From contig NZ_JARGZF010000001.1 in assembly GCF_029222705.1 (NCBI RefSeq), positions 740,437 to 804,436 of the forward strand: a DNA stretch of 64,000 nt, written 5' to 3'. The notes below the pieces were generated by a model. That model saw only the letters and a list, made by a program, of their open reading frames with translations, had not been told where the DNA came from and did not search any database. The translations under genes and the position numbers were made by a program. Of the stretch, positions 34,751 through 44,349 are shown piece after piece. The DNA is from Knoellia sp. p5-6-4 (GTDB taxonomy: Bacteria > Actinomycetota > Actinomycetes > Actinomycetales > Dermatophilaceae). How positions within the stretch are numbered: position 1 is the first letter of the stretch; each line of letters begins with the position of its first letter.

Positions 34751-35961
34751 CCTCTTCGCCTAGCCGACCGACCGACCCGGGCAGCACCACCCTCCTGACG
34801 GGGAGGGTGGTGCTTCCGTCCGAGGTCGTGGCCGACGGCGCCGTCGTCGTCGCGGGTGGGCAGATCCGGTATGCCGGTCCGCGCGCCTCCCTGCCGCCCG
34901 TGCACGCCGGTGCCACGCCCCCGGAGGGGTGGGAGGCCGGGATGACGCTCCTGCCGGGGCTGGTCGACCTCCACTGCCACGGTGGCGGCGGCGGGGAGTT
35001 CGGCACCGCCACGGGCAGCGCCCGCACCGCGGCAGCCCACCACCACCGGGCGGGCAGCACCACCGTGGTCGGCTCGCTCGTCTCGGCCACCGCCGAACGC
35101 CTGCTCTCCGGCGTGCGCGCCTGCGCGCCGCTGGTCCGCGACGGCGAGCTCGCCGGCATACACCTCGAGGGGCCGTTCCTCTCCACCGTGCGGTGCGGGG
35201 CGCAGAACCCCGCCGCCCTCGTCGCCCCCGACCTCAAGCTGCTCGACGACCTCGTGCTCGAGGCGGGTCCCGGGGTCATCGCGCAGATGACGTGGGCACC
35301 CGAGCTGCCCGGTGCCGACCGGCTGCCCGAGGTCATGGCCGGGCTGGGCATCCTCGGTGCGGTCGGCCACACCGACGCCGACGTGTGCACCACGCGCGCC
35401 GCCCTCGCCTCGCTCCTCAACCACCCGGCGCGCGGCGGACAGGCCCTCGTCACCCACCTCTTCAACGGGATGCCGCCGCTGCTGTCGCGCCAGCCCGGGC
35501 CGGTTGCCGCGGCGCTGGCGGCTGCAGGGCGCGAAGAGGCGGTCGTGGAGGTCATCGCCGACGGGGTGCACCTCGACGGCGGCACCGTGCAGATGCTCTT
35601 CGACACCGTGGGGGCCGACCAGGTCGCGCTCGTCAGCGACTGCATGGCCGCGGCCGGCCTGCCCGAGGGCGACTACACGCTCGGCGGCCTGCACGTGCGG
35701 GTGCGGGGGCGCGATGTGCGGCTGGCCGGGACGGGCAGCCTCGCCGGCGGCGTCTCGTGCCTGCTCGACCAGGTGCGCTGGTGCGTCACCGACCTCGACG
35801 TGCCGCTGGTCGATGCCGTGCGAGCGGCCTCGACGACCCCCGCCCGGGCGCTGGCCCTGCCGGGTGTCGGCACGCTGGCCGAGGGCAACCACGCCGACGT
35901 GCTCGTGGTCGACGACGCCCTTCAGCCCCGACGCGTCCTGCGCCGCGGCACCTGGCTCTGA
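34747..35961 (+). CDS. nagA: N-acetylhexosamine-6-phosphate deacetylase
   Basis: A 404-residue amidohydrolase of the NagA/AgaA family. Metal and substrate residues appear as HCHGGGG, Glu in HLEGPFLS, His in AVGHTDAD, THLFNGMP and the catalytic Asp in VSDCMAAAGLPEGDY. It removes acetate from GlcNAc-6-P or GalNAc-6-P. GTG start overlapping agaS by 4 bp. With agaS beside it rather than nagB, GalNAc-6-P is the more likely substrate. Confidence 0.9.
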   Translation: MTSSPSRPTDPGSTTLLTGRVVLPSEVVADGAVVVAGGQIRYAGPRASLPPVHAGATPPEGWEAGMTLLPGLVDLHCHGGGGGEFGTATGSARTAAAHHHRAGSTTVVGSLVSATAERLLSGVRACAPLVRDGELAGIHLEGPFLSTVRCGAQNPAALVAPDLKLLDDLVLEAGPGVIAQMTWAPELPGADRLPEVMAGLGILGAVGHTDADVCTTRAALASLLNHPARGGQALVTHLFNGMPPLLSRQPGPVAAALAAAGREEAVVEVIADGVHLDGGTVQMLFDTVGADQVALVSDCMAAAGLPEGDYTLGGLHVRVRGRDVRLAGTGSLAGGVSCLLDQVRWCVTDLDVPLVDAVRAASTTPARALALPGVGTLAEGNHADVLVVDDALQPRRVLRRGTWL

Positions 35962-35986
35962 CGTCCCAGACGCCTCTCGTCGCGGG

Positions 35987-38083
35987 TCAGGCGGGGACGG
36001 GTGCCGCGTCGGCAGAGGCGGTCAGGCCCCTCGACCGGCGGATCTCCTCGACCATCTCGCCCATGATCTGGGTCAGGCCGAAGTCCTTGGGCGTGAAGAC
36101 GGCAGCGACCCCCTGCTCCTGCAGCGCCTTGGCGTCGGAGTCGGGGATGATCCCGCCGACGATGACCGGCACGTCACCGGCGCCGGCCTCACGCAGGCCC
36201 CGCAGGATCTCGGGCACGAGCTCCATGTGCGAGCCCGACAGGATCGAGATGCCCACGAGGTGCACGTCCTCGGCGACAGCCGCCGCGACGACCTGCCCCG
36301 GCGTCAGACGGATGCCCTGGTAGACCACCTCGAAGCCGGCGTCGCGGGCGCGCACGGCGACCTGCTCGGCGCCGTTGCTGTGCCCGTCGAGCCCCGGCTT
36401 GGCGACGAGGATGCGCAGGCGCTCCCCCAGCTCCTCGCTCGTGGCCCGCACCCGCTCGCGCACCCCGGCCAGGGCGGAGTCGGCCTCGCCCGAGACGCCG
36501 ACCGATCCGGAGACGCCGGTGGGCGCGCGGTACTCGCCGAAGACCTCGCGCAGGGCACCGGCCCACTCCCCCGTGGTCACGCCGGCCCGGGCGCACTCGA
36601 GGGTGGCTGCCATGAGGTTGGCCTCGGTCCGGGCCTCGGACCGCAGCCGGGCCAGCGCCGCCTCGACCCGGGCGCGCCCGGCCTCGTCGGCGTCGCGCTC
36701 CTCGCGCCAGCGGCGAACGGCGGCGGCGGCCTTGTCCTCGACGTCATGGTCGATCGTCTGGATGGCGGTGTCGAGGTCGGCGGTCAGCGGGTTGGGCTCC
36801 GTGGTCTCGAAGCGGTTGACCCCGACGACGACGTCCGCGCCGGCCTCGATCCGCTGGCGGCGCAACGCGTGCGAGGCCACCAGCGCCGCCTTCATGTACC
36901 CGCTCTCGACCGCGGCGACGGCCCCGCCCATCTCCTGCACGCGGTCGATCTCGGCGCGGGCGCCCTCGACCAGCTCGGCCACCTTGTCCTCGACGACCTT
37001 CGAGCCGGCGAAGAGGTCGTCGTACTCGAGCAGGTCCGACTCGTAGGCGAGCACCTGCTGCATCCGCAGCGACCACTGCTGGTCCCACGGGCGGGGCAGG
37101 CCGAGGGCCTCGTTCCACGCAGGCAGCTGCACCGCACGGGCGCGGGCGTCCTTGCTCAGGGTGACGGCCAGCATCTCGAGCACGATGCGCTGCACGTTGT
37201 TCTCCGGCTGAGCCTCGGTCAGGCCGAGCGAGTTCACCTGCACGCCGTACCGGAAGCGCCGCTGCCTGGGGTCCTGCACGCCGTACCGCTCGCGCGTCAG
37301 CTCGTCCCACAGCTGCACGAACGCGCGCATCTTGCACATCTCCTCGACGAAGCGCACGCCGGCGTTGACGAAGAAGGAGATCCGGCCGACGACCTCGCCG
37401 AACCGCTCGGGCGGCACCTGCCCCGAGTCGCGCACCGCGTCGAGCACGGCGATCGCGGTGCTCATCGCATAGGCGATCTCCTGCACGGGCGTGGCACCGG
37501 CCTCCTGCAGGTGGTAGCTGCAGATGTTGGTCGGGTTCCACTTCGGGATCTCCGCCACCGTGTAGGCCACCATGTCGGTGATCAGCCGCAGCGAAGGCCC
37601 CGGCGGGAAGACGTAGGTCCCGCGGGAGAGGTACTCCTTGATGATGTCGTTCTGCGTGGTGCCGGCGAGGGCGTGCACCGCGGCCGCCGGGTCCTCGCCC
37701 GCCGCGGAGGCCTGCTCCTCGGCGGCGACCTGGTAGAGCGCGAGCAGCCACATGGCCGTGGCGTTGATCGTCATCGAGGTGTTCATCTGCGCGAGCGGGA
37801 TCTGGTCGAACAGCGCGCGCATGTCGCCGATGTGGGAGATGGGCACGCCGACCTTGCCGACCTCGCCGCGCGCGAGGGCGTGGTCGGGGTCGTACCCCGT
37901 CTGGGTCGGCAGGTCGAAGGCGACCGAGAGGCCGGTCTGGCCCTTGGCGAGGTTGCGGCGGTAGAGCGCGTTGCTCGCGGCGGCACTGGTGTGGCCGGCA
38001 TACGTGCGCATCACCCACGGGCGGTCACGCTCCCGACGGGACGCCTGGGCAGCGGGGGTCGGGGCGTTCGCGGAGTCGGCCAT
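35987..38083 (-). CDS. meaA: Adenosylcobalamin-dependent acyl-CoA mutase (ethylmalonyl-CoA mutase-like)
   Basis: A 698-residue single-chain mutase. The N-terminal TIM barrel has AFDLPTQTGYDPDH, MNTSMTINATAMWLL and TYVFPPGPSLRL; the C-terminal B12 domain has the cobalt-ligand motif KPGLDGHSNGAEQ (D-x-H-x2-G) and GISILSGSHMEL. Size and motifs match MeaA-type ethylmalonyl-CoA or related mutases rather than the larger methylmalonyl-CoA mutase subunits. TACCTT at 38091-38096 ends 7 nt before the ATG (leaderless). ccrA in this window supplies its likely substrate line. Confidence 0.85.
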   Translation of the reverse strand: MADSANAPTPAAQASRRERDRPWVMRTYAGHTSAAASNALYRRNLAKGQTGLSVAFDLPTQTGYDPDHALARGEVGKVGVPISHIGDMRALFDQIPLAQMNTSMTINATAMWLLALYQVAAEEQASAAGEDPAAAVHALAGTTQNDIIKEYLSRGTYVFPPGPSLRLITDMVAYTVAEIPKWNPTNICSYHLQEAGATPVQEIAYAMSTAIAVLDAVRDSGQVPPERFGEVVGRISFFVNAGVRFVEEMCKMRAFVQLWDELTRERYGVQDPRQRRFRYGVQVNSLGLTEAQPENNVQRIVLEMLAVTLSKDARARAVQLPAWNEALGLPRPWDQQWSLRMQQVLAYESDLLEYDDLFAGSKVVEDKVAELVEGARAEIDRVQEMGGAVAAVESGYMKAALVASHALRRQRIEAGADVVVGVNRFETTEPNPLTADLDTAIQTIDHDVEDKAAAAVRRWREERDADEAGRARVEAALARLRSEARTEANLMAATLECARAGVTTGEWAGALREVFGEYRAPTGVSGSVGVSGEADSALAGVRERVRATSEELGERLRILVAKPGLDGHSNGAEQVAVRARDAGFEVVYQGIRLTPGQVVAAAVAEDVHLVGISILSGSHMELVPEILRGLREAGAGDVPVIVGGIIPDSDAKALQEQGVAAVFTPKDFGLTQIMGEMVEEIRRSRGLTASADAAPVPA

Positions 38084-38125
38084 ACGGGGGAAGGTACCCG
38101 CGGGCGCGGCGGGGCAGGGAGTGCT

Positions 38126-38512
38126 TCAGGCGGTGAGAGGCGCCACAGTGCCGCCGCCGGGGGTGGCCGCGGATCGCGTTCCTGCGGGACGCCGGACGAG
38201 CGCCCGGTCGAGGCGTGACGCACGCAACAGGCGCTCCGTGCGGGCCGTCATGTCGATGACCGCGAGGCGGCGGCCGGCGCGGCGGGCCCGGTTGAAGGCC
38301 TCGACGAGCACCCCGAGGCCCGTGGCGTCGCCGATCTCGGCATCGCCGAGGTGCAGGAGGACGTCGCCGGTGCCGGTGTCGATGACGTCGTGGAGCAGCA
38401 GCCGCACGTCCGGGACGGAGTGGACACAGATCCGGCCGCCGATGGCGACCTCCTGCCCCAGGGCGTGCTCGCGAACCACGAAGGGAAGCGTCCCCACACT
38501 GCGCACCGTCAT
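38126..38512 (-). CDS. STAS-domain protein, anti-sigma antagonist-like
   Basis: A 128-residue single STAS domain: VLLHLGDAEIGDATGLGVLVEAFNRAR is the site usually reading D-S-(S/T)-G, here D-A-T-G (core GDATGLGVLV), so the normally phosphorylated Ser is Ala. RLAVIDMTARTERLLRASRLD is the usual distal part. It may be a constitutively unphosphorylated antagonist or a structural STAS. No anti-sigma kinase gene is adjacent. The C-terminus has a short Pro/Gly-rich tail. Confidence 0.75.
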   Translation of the reverse strand: MTVRSVGTLPFVVREHALGQEVAIGGRICVHSVPDVRLLLHDVIDTGTGDVLLHLGDAEIGDATGLGVLVEAFNRARRAGRRLAVIDMTARTERLLRASRLDRALVRRPAGTRSAATPGGGTVAPLTA

Positions 38513-38583
38513 GCGAACCCCCTAGTTCGTGGCGCTATTCACTCACACAGACGCATGCGGAGGCAGACTCGGTTGTCCCGAAA

Positions 38584-38597
38584 CAGATCAAGATCTG
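38584..38597. promoter_or_regulatory. Perfect palindrome upstream of the STAS gene
   Basis: CAGATC-AA-GATCTG lies in the 134-bp gap between the STAS gene start and the murA end. A protein-binding site is possible; the sequence alone does not say which. Confidence 0.4.
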
Positions 38598-38646
38598 GTA
38601 AAGCCACCGTGAAGCGGAGGGGGTTGGCGCGGGTGTCGACAGCCGG

Positions 38647-39930
38647 TCAGAAGACGAACTCCTCGTCGGGCTCGCGCGTCACGTCGGCGCCGAGACCGCG
38701 GAGGTCCTCGGCGAAGTGCGCGTAGCCGCGGTCGATGTGCGACGCGCCGCTGACCGTCGTCACGCCCTCGGCCACCAGGCCGGCGATGACGAGGGCGGCC
38801 CCGGCCCGGATGTCGCTGGCCTCCACCGGCGCCCCCGACAGCCGCTCCACGCCGTGGACCATGACGTGGTGCCCGTCGATGCGGGTCTCCGCGCCGAGCC
38901 GGCTCAGCTCCTGCACGGTGCGAAAGCGCGCCTCGAACAGGTTCTCGGTGATCATCGCCGAGCCCTCCGCGACCGCGTTGCAGGCGATGGCGAAGGGCTG
39001 CAGGTCGGTGGGGAACCCCGGGTACGGCAGGGTGGCCACGTCGAAGGCCCGCGGCCGGCGCCCGCCGGAGTCGACCCGGAACCCCCGCTCGGTGCGGGTC
39101 ACCGTCGCGCCGCTCTCCTCCACCAGCGACAGGGCCGCGGTGAGGTGGTCGGCGACGCCGCCGACCACCTCGACGTCGCCCCGGGTGGCCGCCGCGGCGA
39201 AGGCCCAGGTGCCGGCGGCGATCCGGTCGGGCACCACCGCGTGCTCCACCGACTCGAGCCGGTCGACGCCCTCGATCTCGATGACGCCCGTGCCCGCACC
39301 GGTGATGCGGGCGCCCATCTCGTTCAGCAGCGCGGCGATGTCGACGATCTCCGGCTCGCGGGCGGCGTTCTCCAGCCGGGTGCGGCCCCGGGCGAGCACC
39401 GCTGCGGTGAGCACGTTCTCGGTGGCGCCCACGCTGGGGAAGTCGAGCCGGATCTCGGCTCCGTGCAGCCCCGACGGGGCCTCGGCGACGAGGAAGCCGT
39501 GGGTGACGTGCACCTTGGCGCCGAGCGCCTCGAGTCCCGCGGCATGCAGGTCCAGGCCCCTCGAGCCGATCGCGTCTCCGCCGGGGATGGCGACGTCGGC
39601 GGCGCCGCAGCGGGCGACCAGCGGCCCCAGCACGGCGGTGGACGCCCGCAGCGCGCGCACCAGGTCGTAGTCGGCGCGGTGGCCGATCTCGTCGGGCACG
39701 TCGATGTCGGCGACCCCCGCCCCGGGGTCGTAGTCGACGGTGCAGCCCAGCCGGCGCAGCAGCTCGGCCATGATCGTCACGTCGAGGATCGCGGGCACGT
39801 TCGTGAGCCGGGTGCGGCCCCTCGCCAGCAACGCGACGGCCATCAGCTTCAGGGCGCTGTTCTTCGCGCCTGCGACCCTGACCTCGCCATGCAGCGCGGC
39901 ACCTCCGACGACCCTGAACCTCTCAGCCAT
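38647..39930 (-). CDS. murA: UDP-N-acetylglucosamine 1-carboxyvinyltransferase
   Basis: A 427-residue EPSP-synthase-fold enzyme, the first committed step of peptidoglycan synthesis (PEP plus UDP-GlcNAc). [16 protein letters not shown] and [12 protein letters not shown] are hallmarks. The active-site loop reads [15 protein letters not shown]: Asp replaces the Cys (Cys115 in E. coli) that fosfomycin alkylates, as in Mycobacterium. TAGGCT at 39937-39942 ends 6 nt before the ATG, so initiation is probably leaderless. Confidence 0.95.
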   Translation of the reverse strand: MAERFRVVGGAALHGEVRVAGAKNSALKLMAVALLARGRTRLTNVPAILDVTIMAELLRRLGCTVDYDPGAGVADIDVPDEIGHRADYDLVRALRASTAVLGPLVARCGAADVAIPGGDAIGSRGLDLHAAGLEALGAKVHVTHGFLVAEAPSGLHGAEIRLDFPSVGATENVLTAAVLARGRTRLENAAREPEIVDIAALLNEMGARITGAGTGVIEIEGVDRLESVEHAVVPDRIAAGTWAFAAAATRGDVEVVGGVADHLTAALSLVEESGATVTRTERGFRVDSGGRRPRAFDVATLPYPGFPTDLQPFAIACNAVAEGSAMITENLFEARFRTVQELSRLGAETRIDGHHVMVHGVERLSGAPVEASDIRAGAALVIAGLVAEGVTTVSGASHIDRGYAHFAEDLRGLGADVTREPDEEFVF

Positions 39931-40008
39931 CCGTGCAGCCTAGCGACGCCCGAACACCACCACGGTCCTGCGGGTCGCCCCGACAAGGCCATCTGAGAGG
40001 CTGTCGCC

Positions 40009-40656
40009 ATGGTCAACCTCACCCGCATCTACACCCGCACCGGCGACGACGGCATGACCCACCTCGGCGACATGAGCCGGACGAGCAAGACCGACGTGCG
40101 GCTGCAGGCCTACGCCGACGCCAACGAGGCCAACGCGGCCATCGGCGTCGCGCTCGCCGCCGGTGACCTGCGCGAGGACGTCCGGGCCACGCTGCTGCGC
40201 ATCCAGAACGACCTCTTCGACGTCGGGGCCGACCTGTGCACGCCCCTGCAGGAGACCTATGAGTACCCGCCCCTGCGGGTGCAGCAGGAGTGGGTCGACG
40301 AGCTCGAGGCCGACTGCGACCGCTACCTCGGCGAGCTCGAGAAGCTGCGCTCGTTCATCCTGCCCGGCGGCACCCCGGGGGCCGCCTTCCTCCACGTCGC
40401 CACCACCGTGGCCCGCCGGGCCGAGCGGCAGGCGTGGGCAGCCATCGCGGCATACGGTCAGGAGCCGGGCAGCGCGAAGGGCCAGGGCGGCGTGAACGTG
40501 CTGACCGCGAAGTACCTCAACCGGCTCTCCGACCTGCTGTTCGTGCTCGCGCGCGTGGCCAACCTCCCGATCGGCGGCGACGTGCTCTGGCAGCCCGGAG
40601 GCGGCCGAACCCCGGCCCCGGCGAAGAAGAAGTCCGCCGCTGCTGCGGAGGACTGA
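40009..40656 (+). CDS. Cob(I)alamin adenosyltransferase, PduO type
   Basis: A 215-residue ATP:cob(I)alamin adenosyltransferase: ATP motif TRIYTRTGDDGMTHLGDMSRTSKTD (core TRTGDDGMTHLGD), the FILPGG motif and RRAERQAW, plus LNRLSDLLFVLARVAN. It makes adenosylcobalamin, needed by the mutase at 35987. A short Lys/Ala tail ends the protein. GAGGCT (39997-40002) ends 6 nt before the ATG, a weak leaderless -10. Confidence 0.92.
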   Translation: MVNLTRIYTRTGDDGMTHLGDMSRTSKTDVRLQAYADANEANAAIGVALAAGDLREDVRATLLRIQNDLFDVGADLCTPLQETYEYPPLRVQQEWVDELEADCDRYLGELEKLRSFILPGGTPGAAFLHVATTVARRAERQAWAAIAAYGQEPGSAKGQGGVNVLTAKYLNRLSDLLFVLARVANLPIGGDVLWQPGGGRTPAPAKKKSAAAAED

Positions 40657-40690
40657 GGTGGGCCGGGCCGTCCCGGGCGCCGGCAGGCGG

Positions 40691-41116
40691 CTACGCGACG
40701 TTGACGTTGAACCCCGGCGGCGCGCTCTCGAGCCAGGAACGCACCGCGGTGTAGTGGGTGGGTGCCAGCGCCAGCTGGAAGGTGTCCGGCCCGTAGTGGC
40801 AGGTGACCTCCACGGCGTCCGGCATGCCGGCGATCACCTCGTGCGGCGACCCCGGCGCCTCGAGCTCGAGGCGCACGCGCTCCCACTCGCGCTGCGGGCG
40901 CATGGACGGCCCGACCAGGGTGAACCACTGCAGCCGTGTGCCGCCGAAGCGCAGCAGGCCGAGACGGTAGCCGTGGCCGGTGTGCCGCACGGCAGCGACC
41001 ATCAGCGGCCGGCCGGCGGCCAGCATCCGGCGGCGGATGAAGATGAACGCCAGGACGCTGACCGCCAGGAGCACGAGCACGCCTGCCACGATCTCGGCGG
41101 TGACGAGAGGCGACAT
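40691..41116 (-). CDS. DUF2550 membrane protein
   Basis: A 141-residue protein with one N-terminal helix (IVAGVLVLLAVSVLAFIFI), then a soluble domain with RLGLLRFGGTRLQWFTL and WLESAPPGFNVNVA. This is the DUF2550 protein that sits right after atpC in many actinobacteria; function unknown. It begins 14 bp after atpC, so it belongs to the end of the atp operon. Confidence 0.85.
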   Translation of the reverse strand: MSPLVTAEIVAGVLVLLAVSVLAFIFIRRRMLAAGRPLMVAAVRHTGHGYRLGLLRFGGTRLQWFTLVGPSMRPQREWERVRLELEAPGSPHEVIAGMPDAVEVTCHYGPDTFQLALAPTHYTAVRSWLESAPPGFNVNVA

Positions 41117-41130
41117 GCTCGCGCTCGCGG

Positions 41131-41400
41131 CTAGGCGCTGATCTTGGAGGCGTCTACCGCCTCCGCGACGATGATGACGTGGTCGCGGTCGACGGACAGG
41201 AAGCCGCTGTCGATGGTCGCGGTGTGCGTGGTGCCCGAGGTCTGGATCTGCACCTCGCCCTCGACGAGGACCCCGAGCAGCGGGGTGTGACCCGGCAGGA
41301 CGCCGAGGTCGCCGTCGACGGTGCGGGCGATGACCATGTCGGCCTCGCCTTCCCAGACCTTGCGGTCGGCGGCGACGAGTTCAACCTGCAGCTGGCTCAC
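41131..41400 (-). CDS. atpC: ATP synthase epsilon subunit, short form
   Basis: An 89-residue epsilon subunit. The beta-sandwich domain is complete (LQVELVAADRKVWEG, TVDGDLGVLPGHTPLLGVL, SGFLSVDRDHVIIVAE), but the protein stops at AVDASKISA, where the two C-terminal helices begin in the usual 120-140-residue form. The stop codon is clean, with no downstream frame coding for the helices, so it is not a frameshift. It lacks the part that inhibits ATP hydrolysis. GTG start; its ribosome site lies in a hairpin arm (41408-41456). Confidence 0.93.
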   Translation of the reverse strand: MSQLQVELVAADRKVWEGEADMVIARTVDGDLGVLPGHTPLLGVLVEGEVQIQTSGTTHTATIDSGFLSVDRDHVIIVAEAVDASKISA

Positions 41401-41407
41401 GGTGGGT

Positions 41408-41456
41408 CCTCCAGTGGTGACGGGGGTGCCGGCCCAGTCTATCGGCCCACTGGAGG
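41408..41456 (-). promoter_or_regulatory. Hairpin covering the atpC ribosome site
   Basis: CCTCCAGTGG (41408-41417) and CCACTGGAGG (41447-41456) are perfect inverses with a 29-base loop. In the mRNA the second arm ends in GGAGG, which is the Shine-Dalgarno of atpC (7 nt from the GTG). The stem would hide it and lower epsilon translation unless opened. Confidence 0.6.
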
Positions 41457-41491
41457 TGCTCCTGACGCGGTCCGCCCAGCCGGGACCGGCC

Positions 41492-41704
41492 TCAGTCCTC
41501 GTTCGGCATGAGGATCCACAGCACGGGGTAGATGATCAGCTGGCTGCCGGGCAGCAGCATGAGCACCAGCACGAAGAGCAGCCGTGCGGTCCACGGCGAG
41601 AGGCCGAAACGGCGGCCGAGCCCGGCGCAGACGCCGGCGATGACGCGCCCCTGTCGAGGACGGACGAGGCCCTGCTGGGCGAAGCTGGACTTGATCTGGC
41701 TCAT
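41492..41704 (-). CDS. PspC-domain membrane protein
   Basis: A 70-residue PspC-domain protein: RPRQGRVIAGVCAGLGRRFGLSPWTARLLFVLVLMLLPGSQLIIYPVLWILMP is the family core (key part GVCAGLGRRFGLSPWTAR) with one or two hydrophobic segments. Such small PspC proteins sense or stabilise stressed membranes. It is oddly placed between atpD and atpC on the same strand, with hairpins on both sides. Confidence 0.85.
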   Translation of the reverse strand: MSQIKSSFAQQGLVRPRQGRVIAGVCAGLGRRFGLSPWTARLLFVLVLMLLPGSQLIIYPVLWILMPNED

Positions 41705-41796
41705 GCCCCCAGTCTTCTCCGCCCCGCGGCCGCCCGCCATCAGGGTCGCCCCCGAGCACACCCCGACGGCACCCCGACACCACCTGGGTATGCCGG

Positions 41797-41825
41797 AGGG
41801 CCGGCCGCTGCTCGCGACCGGCCCT
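41797..41825 (-). terminator. Hairpin after atpD
   Basis: AGGGCCGG (41797-41804) pairs with CCGGCCCT (41818-41825). It lies 28 bp past the atpD stop and before the pspC-like gene; GTATGCCG directly precedes the left arm. No T-run follows, so it may only stabilise the atpD message end. Confidence 0.45.
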
Positions 41826-41852
41826 GCGACTCGTGCTGGGAGAGAGGAGAAC

Positions 41853-43322
<1,470 letters not shown>

Positions 43323-43330
43323 CTACCTTC

Positions 43331-44230
43331 TTACTTGGCGTCGGCGAGGGCGCTGGCGCCGCCCACAATCTCGCTGATCTCTTGGGTGATCTCGGCTTGG
43401 CGGGCCTGGTTGGCCAGCCGGGTGTACTTCTTGACGAGCTCCTCGGCGTTGTCGGTCGCCGACTTCATGGCCTTCTGGCGCGAGGCCAGCTCGGAGGCAG
43501 CCGCCTGCAGCAGGCAGTTGTAGATCCTGGAGCTGACGTACTTCGGCAGCAGGGCGTCGAGGACGTCCTCGGCGCTGGGCTCGAACTCGTAGAGGGGCAG
43601 CACGTCCTCGGGGTCCGGGGCCTCCTCGCCCTCGACGACCTCGAGCGGCAGCATGCGGATGACCTCGGGCTCCTGGGTCACCATGTTCACGAAGCGCGTG
43701 AACACGATGTGGAACTCGTCGACGCCGCCCTCGTCGTAGGGCGAGGTGAAGTCCAGGACGACGCGCTCGGCGATCTCGCGGGCCACCTCGAAGTTCGGCT
43801 GGTCGGTGAACCCGCTCCACTCGGCGGCGTAGTCACGCTTGCGGAACCGGTAGAACCCGACCGCCTTGCGGCCGACGAGGTAGGGCACGACCTCCTTGCC
43901 CTCCTCACGCAGCTCACCGATGAGGCGCTCGCTCTCCTTGATGACCGAGGAGCTGTACGCGCCGGCGAGACCGCGGTCCGAGGTCACGATGAGCACCGCG
44001 GCGCGGCGCACGTCCTCGTGCTCGGTGGTCAGCGGGTGGTCGACGTCGGAGTAGGTGGCCACGGCCGACACCGCACGCGTGATCGCGCGGGCGTACGGGG
44101 AGGACTCTCTGACGCGCTGCTGCGCCTTCACCACGCGCGACGCGGCGATGAGCTCCATGGCGCGGGTGATCTTCTTGGTCGCCTGGACGGACCGGATGCG
44201 CTGGCGGTAGACCCGCATCTGCGCTCCCAT
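43331..44230 (-). CDS. atpG: ATP synthase gamma subunit
   Basis: The 299-residue rotor shaft of F1. The N-terminal helix [28 protein letters not shown] is nearly invariant across families (core [13 protein letters not shown]), and the C-terminal helix ends [23 protein letters not shown]. An actinobacterial-type insertion is visible around [25 protein letters not shown]. Start ATG at 44230. Confidence 0.97.
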   Translation of the reverse strand: MGAQMRVYRQRIRSVQATKKITRAMELIAASRVVKAQQRVRESSPYARAITRAVSAVATYSDVDHPLTTEHEDVRRAAVLIVTSDRGLAGAYSSSVIKESERLIGELREEGKEVVPYLVGRKAVGFYRFRKRDYAAEWSGFTDQPNFEVAREIAERVVLDFTSPYDEGGVDEFHIVFTRFVNMVTQEPEVIRMLPLEVVEGEEAPDPEDVLPLYEFEPSAEDVLDALLPKYVSSRIYNCLLQAAASELASRQKAMKSATDNAEELVKKYTRLANQARQAEITQEISEIVGGASALADAK

Positions 44231-44302
44231 ATGTTTCCGCCTCTCCTCGTTCGTTTTCGTGCGGCCTGCGCCGCGATGCCTTCAAGCTGGGTATGCCGCG
44301 TG

Positions 44303-44343
44303 GGCACCGATGGTGCCGGGTGCGCGAGGCCGCGCACCCGGCA
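44303..44343 (-). other. Two stacked hairpins between atpA and atpG
   Basis: GGCACC-GAT-GGTGCC (44303-44317) overlaps a larger stem of 13 pairs, 44314-44326 with 44331-44343 (four-base loop AGGC). Both lie within the atp operon between atpA and atpG; GTATGCCGCGTG lies to their left and GGCATAC ends their right arm. They more likely set message processing or stability than end transcription. Confidence 0.6.
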
Positions 44344-44349
44344 TACGCA

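Noticed and set aside
38584-38597. Shared operator with the amino-sugar region (GATCAAGATC in 38584-38597 and 33746-33757)
   Set aside because: Only ten bases in common, and the neighbouring genes are unrelated; chance cannot be excluded.
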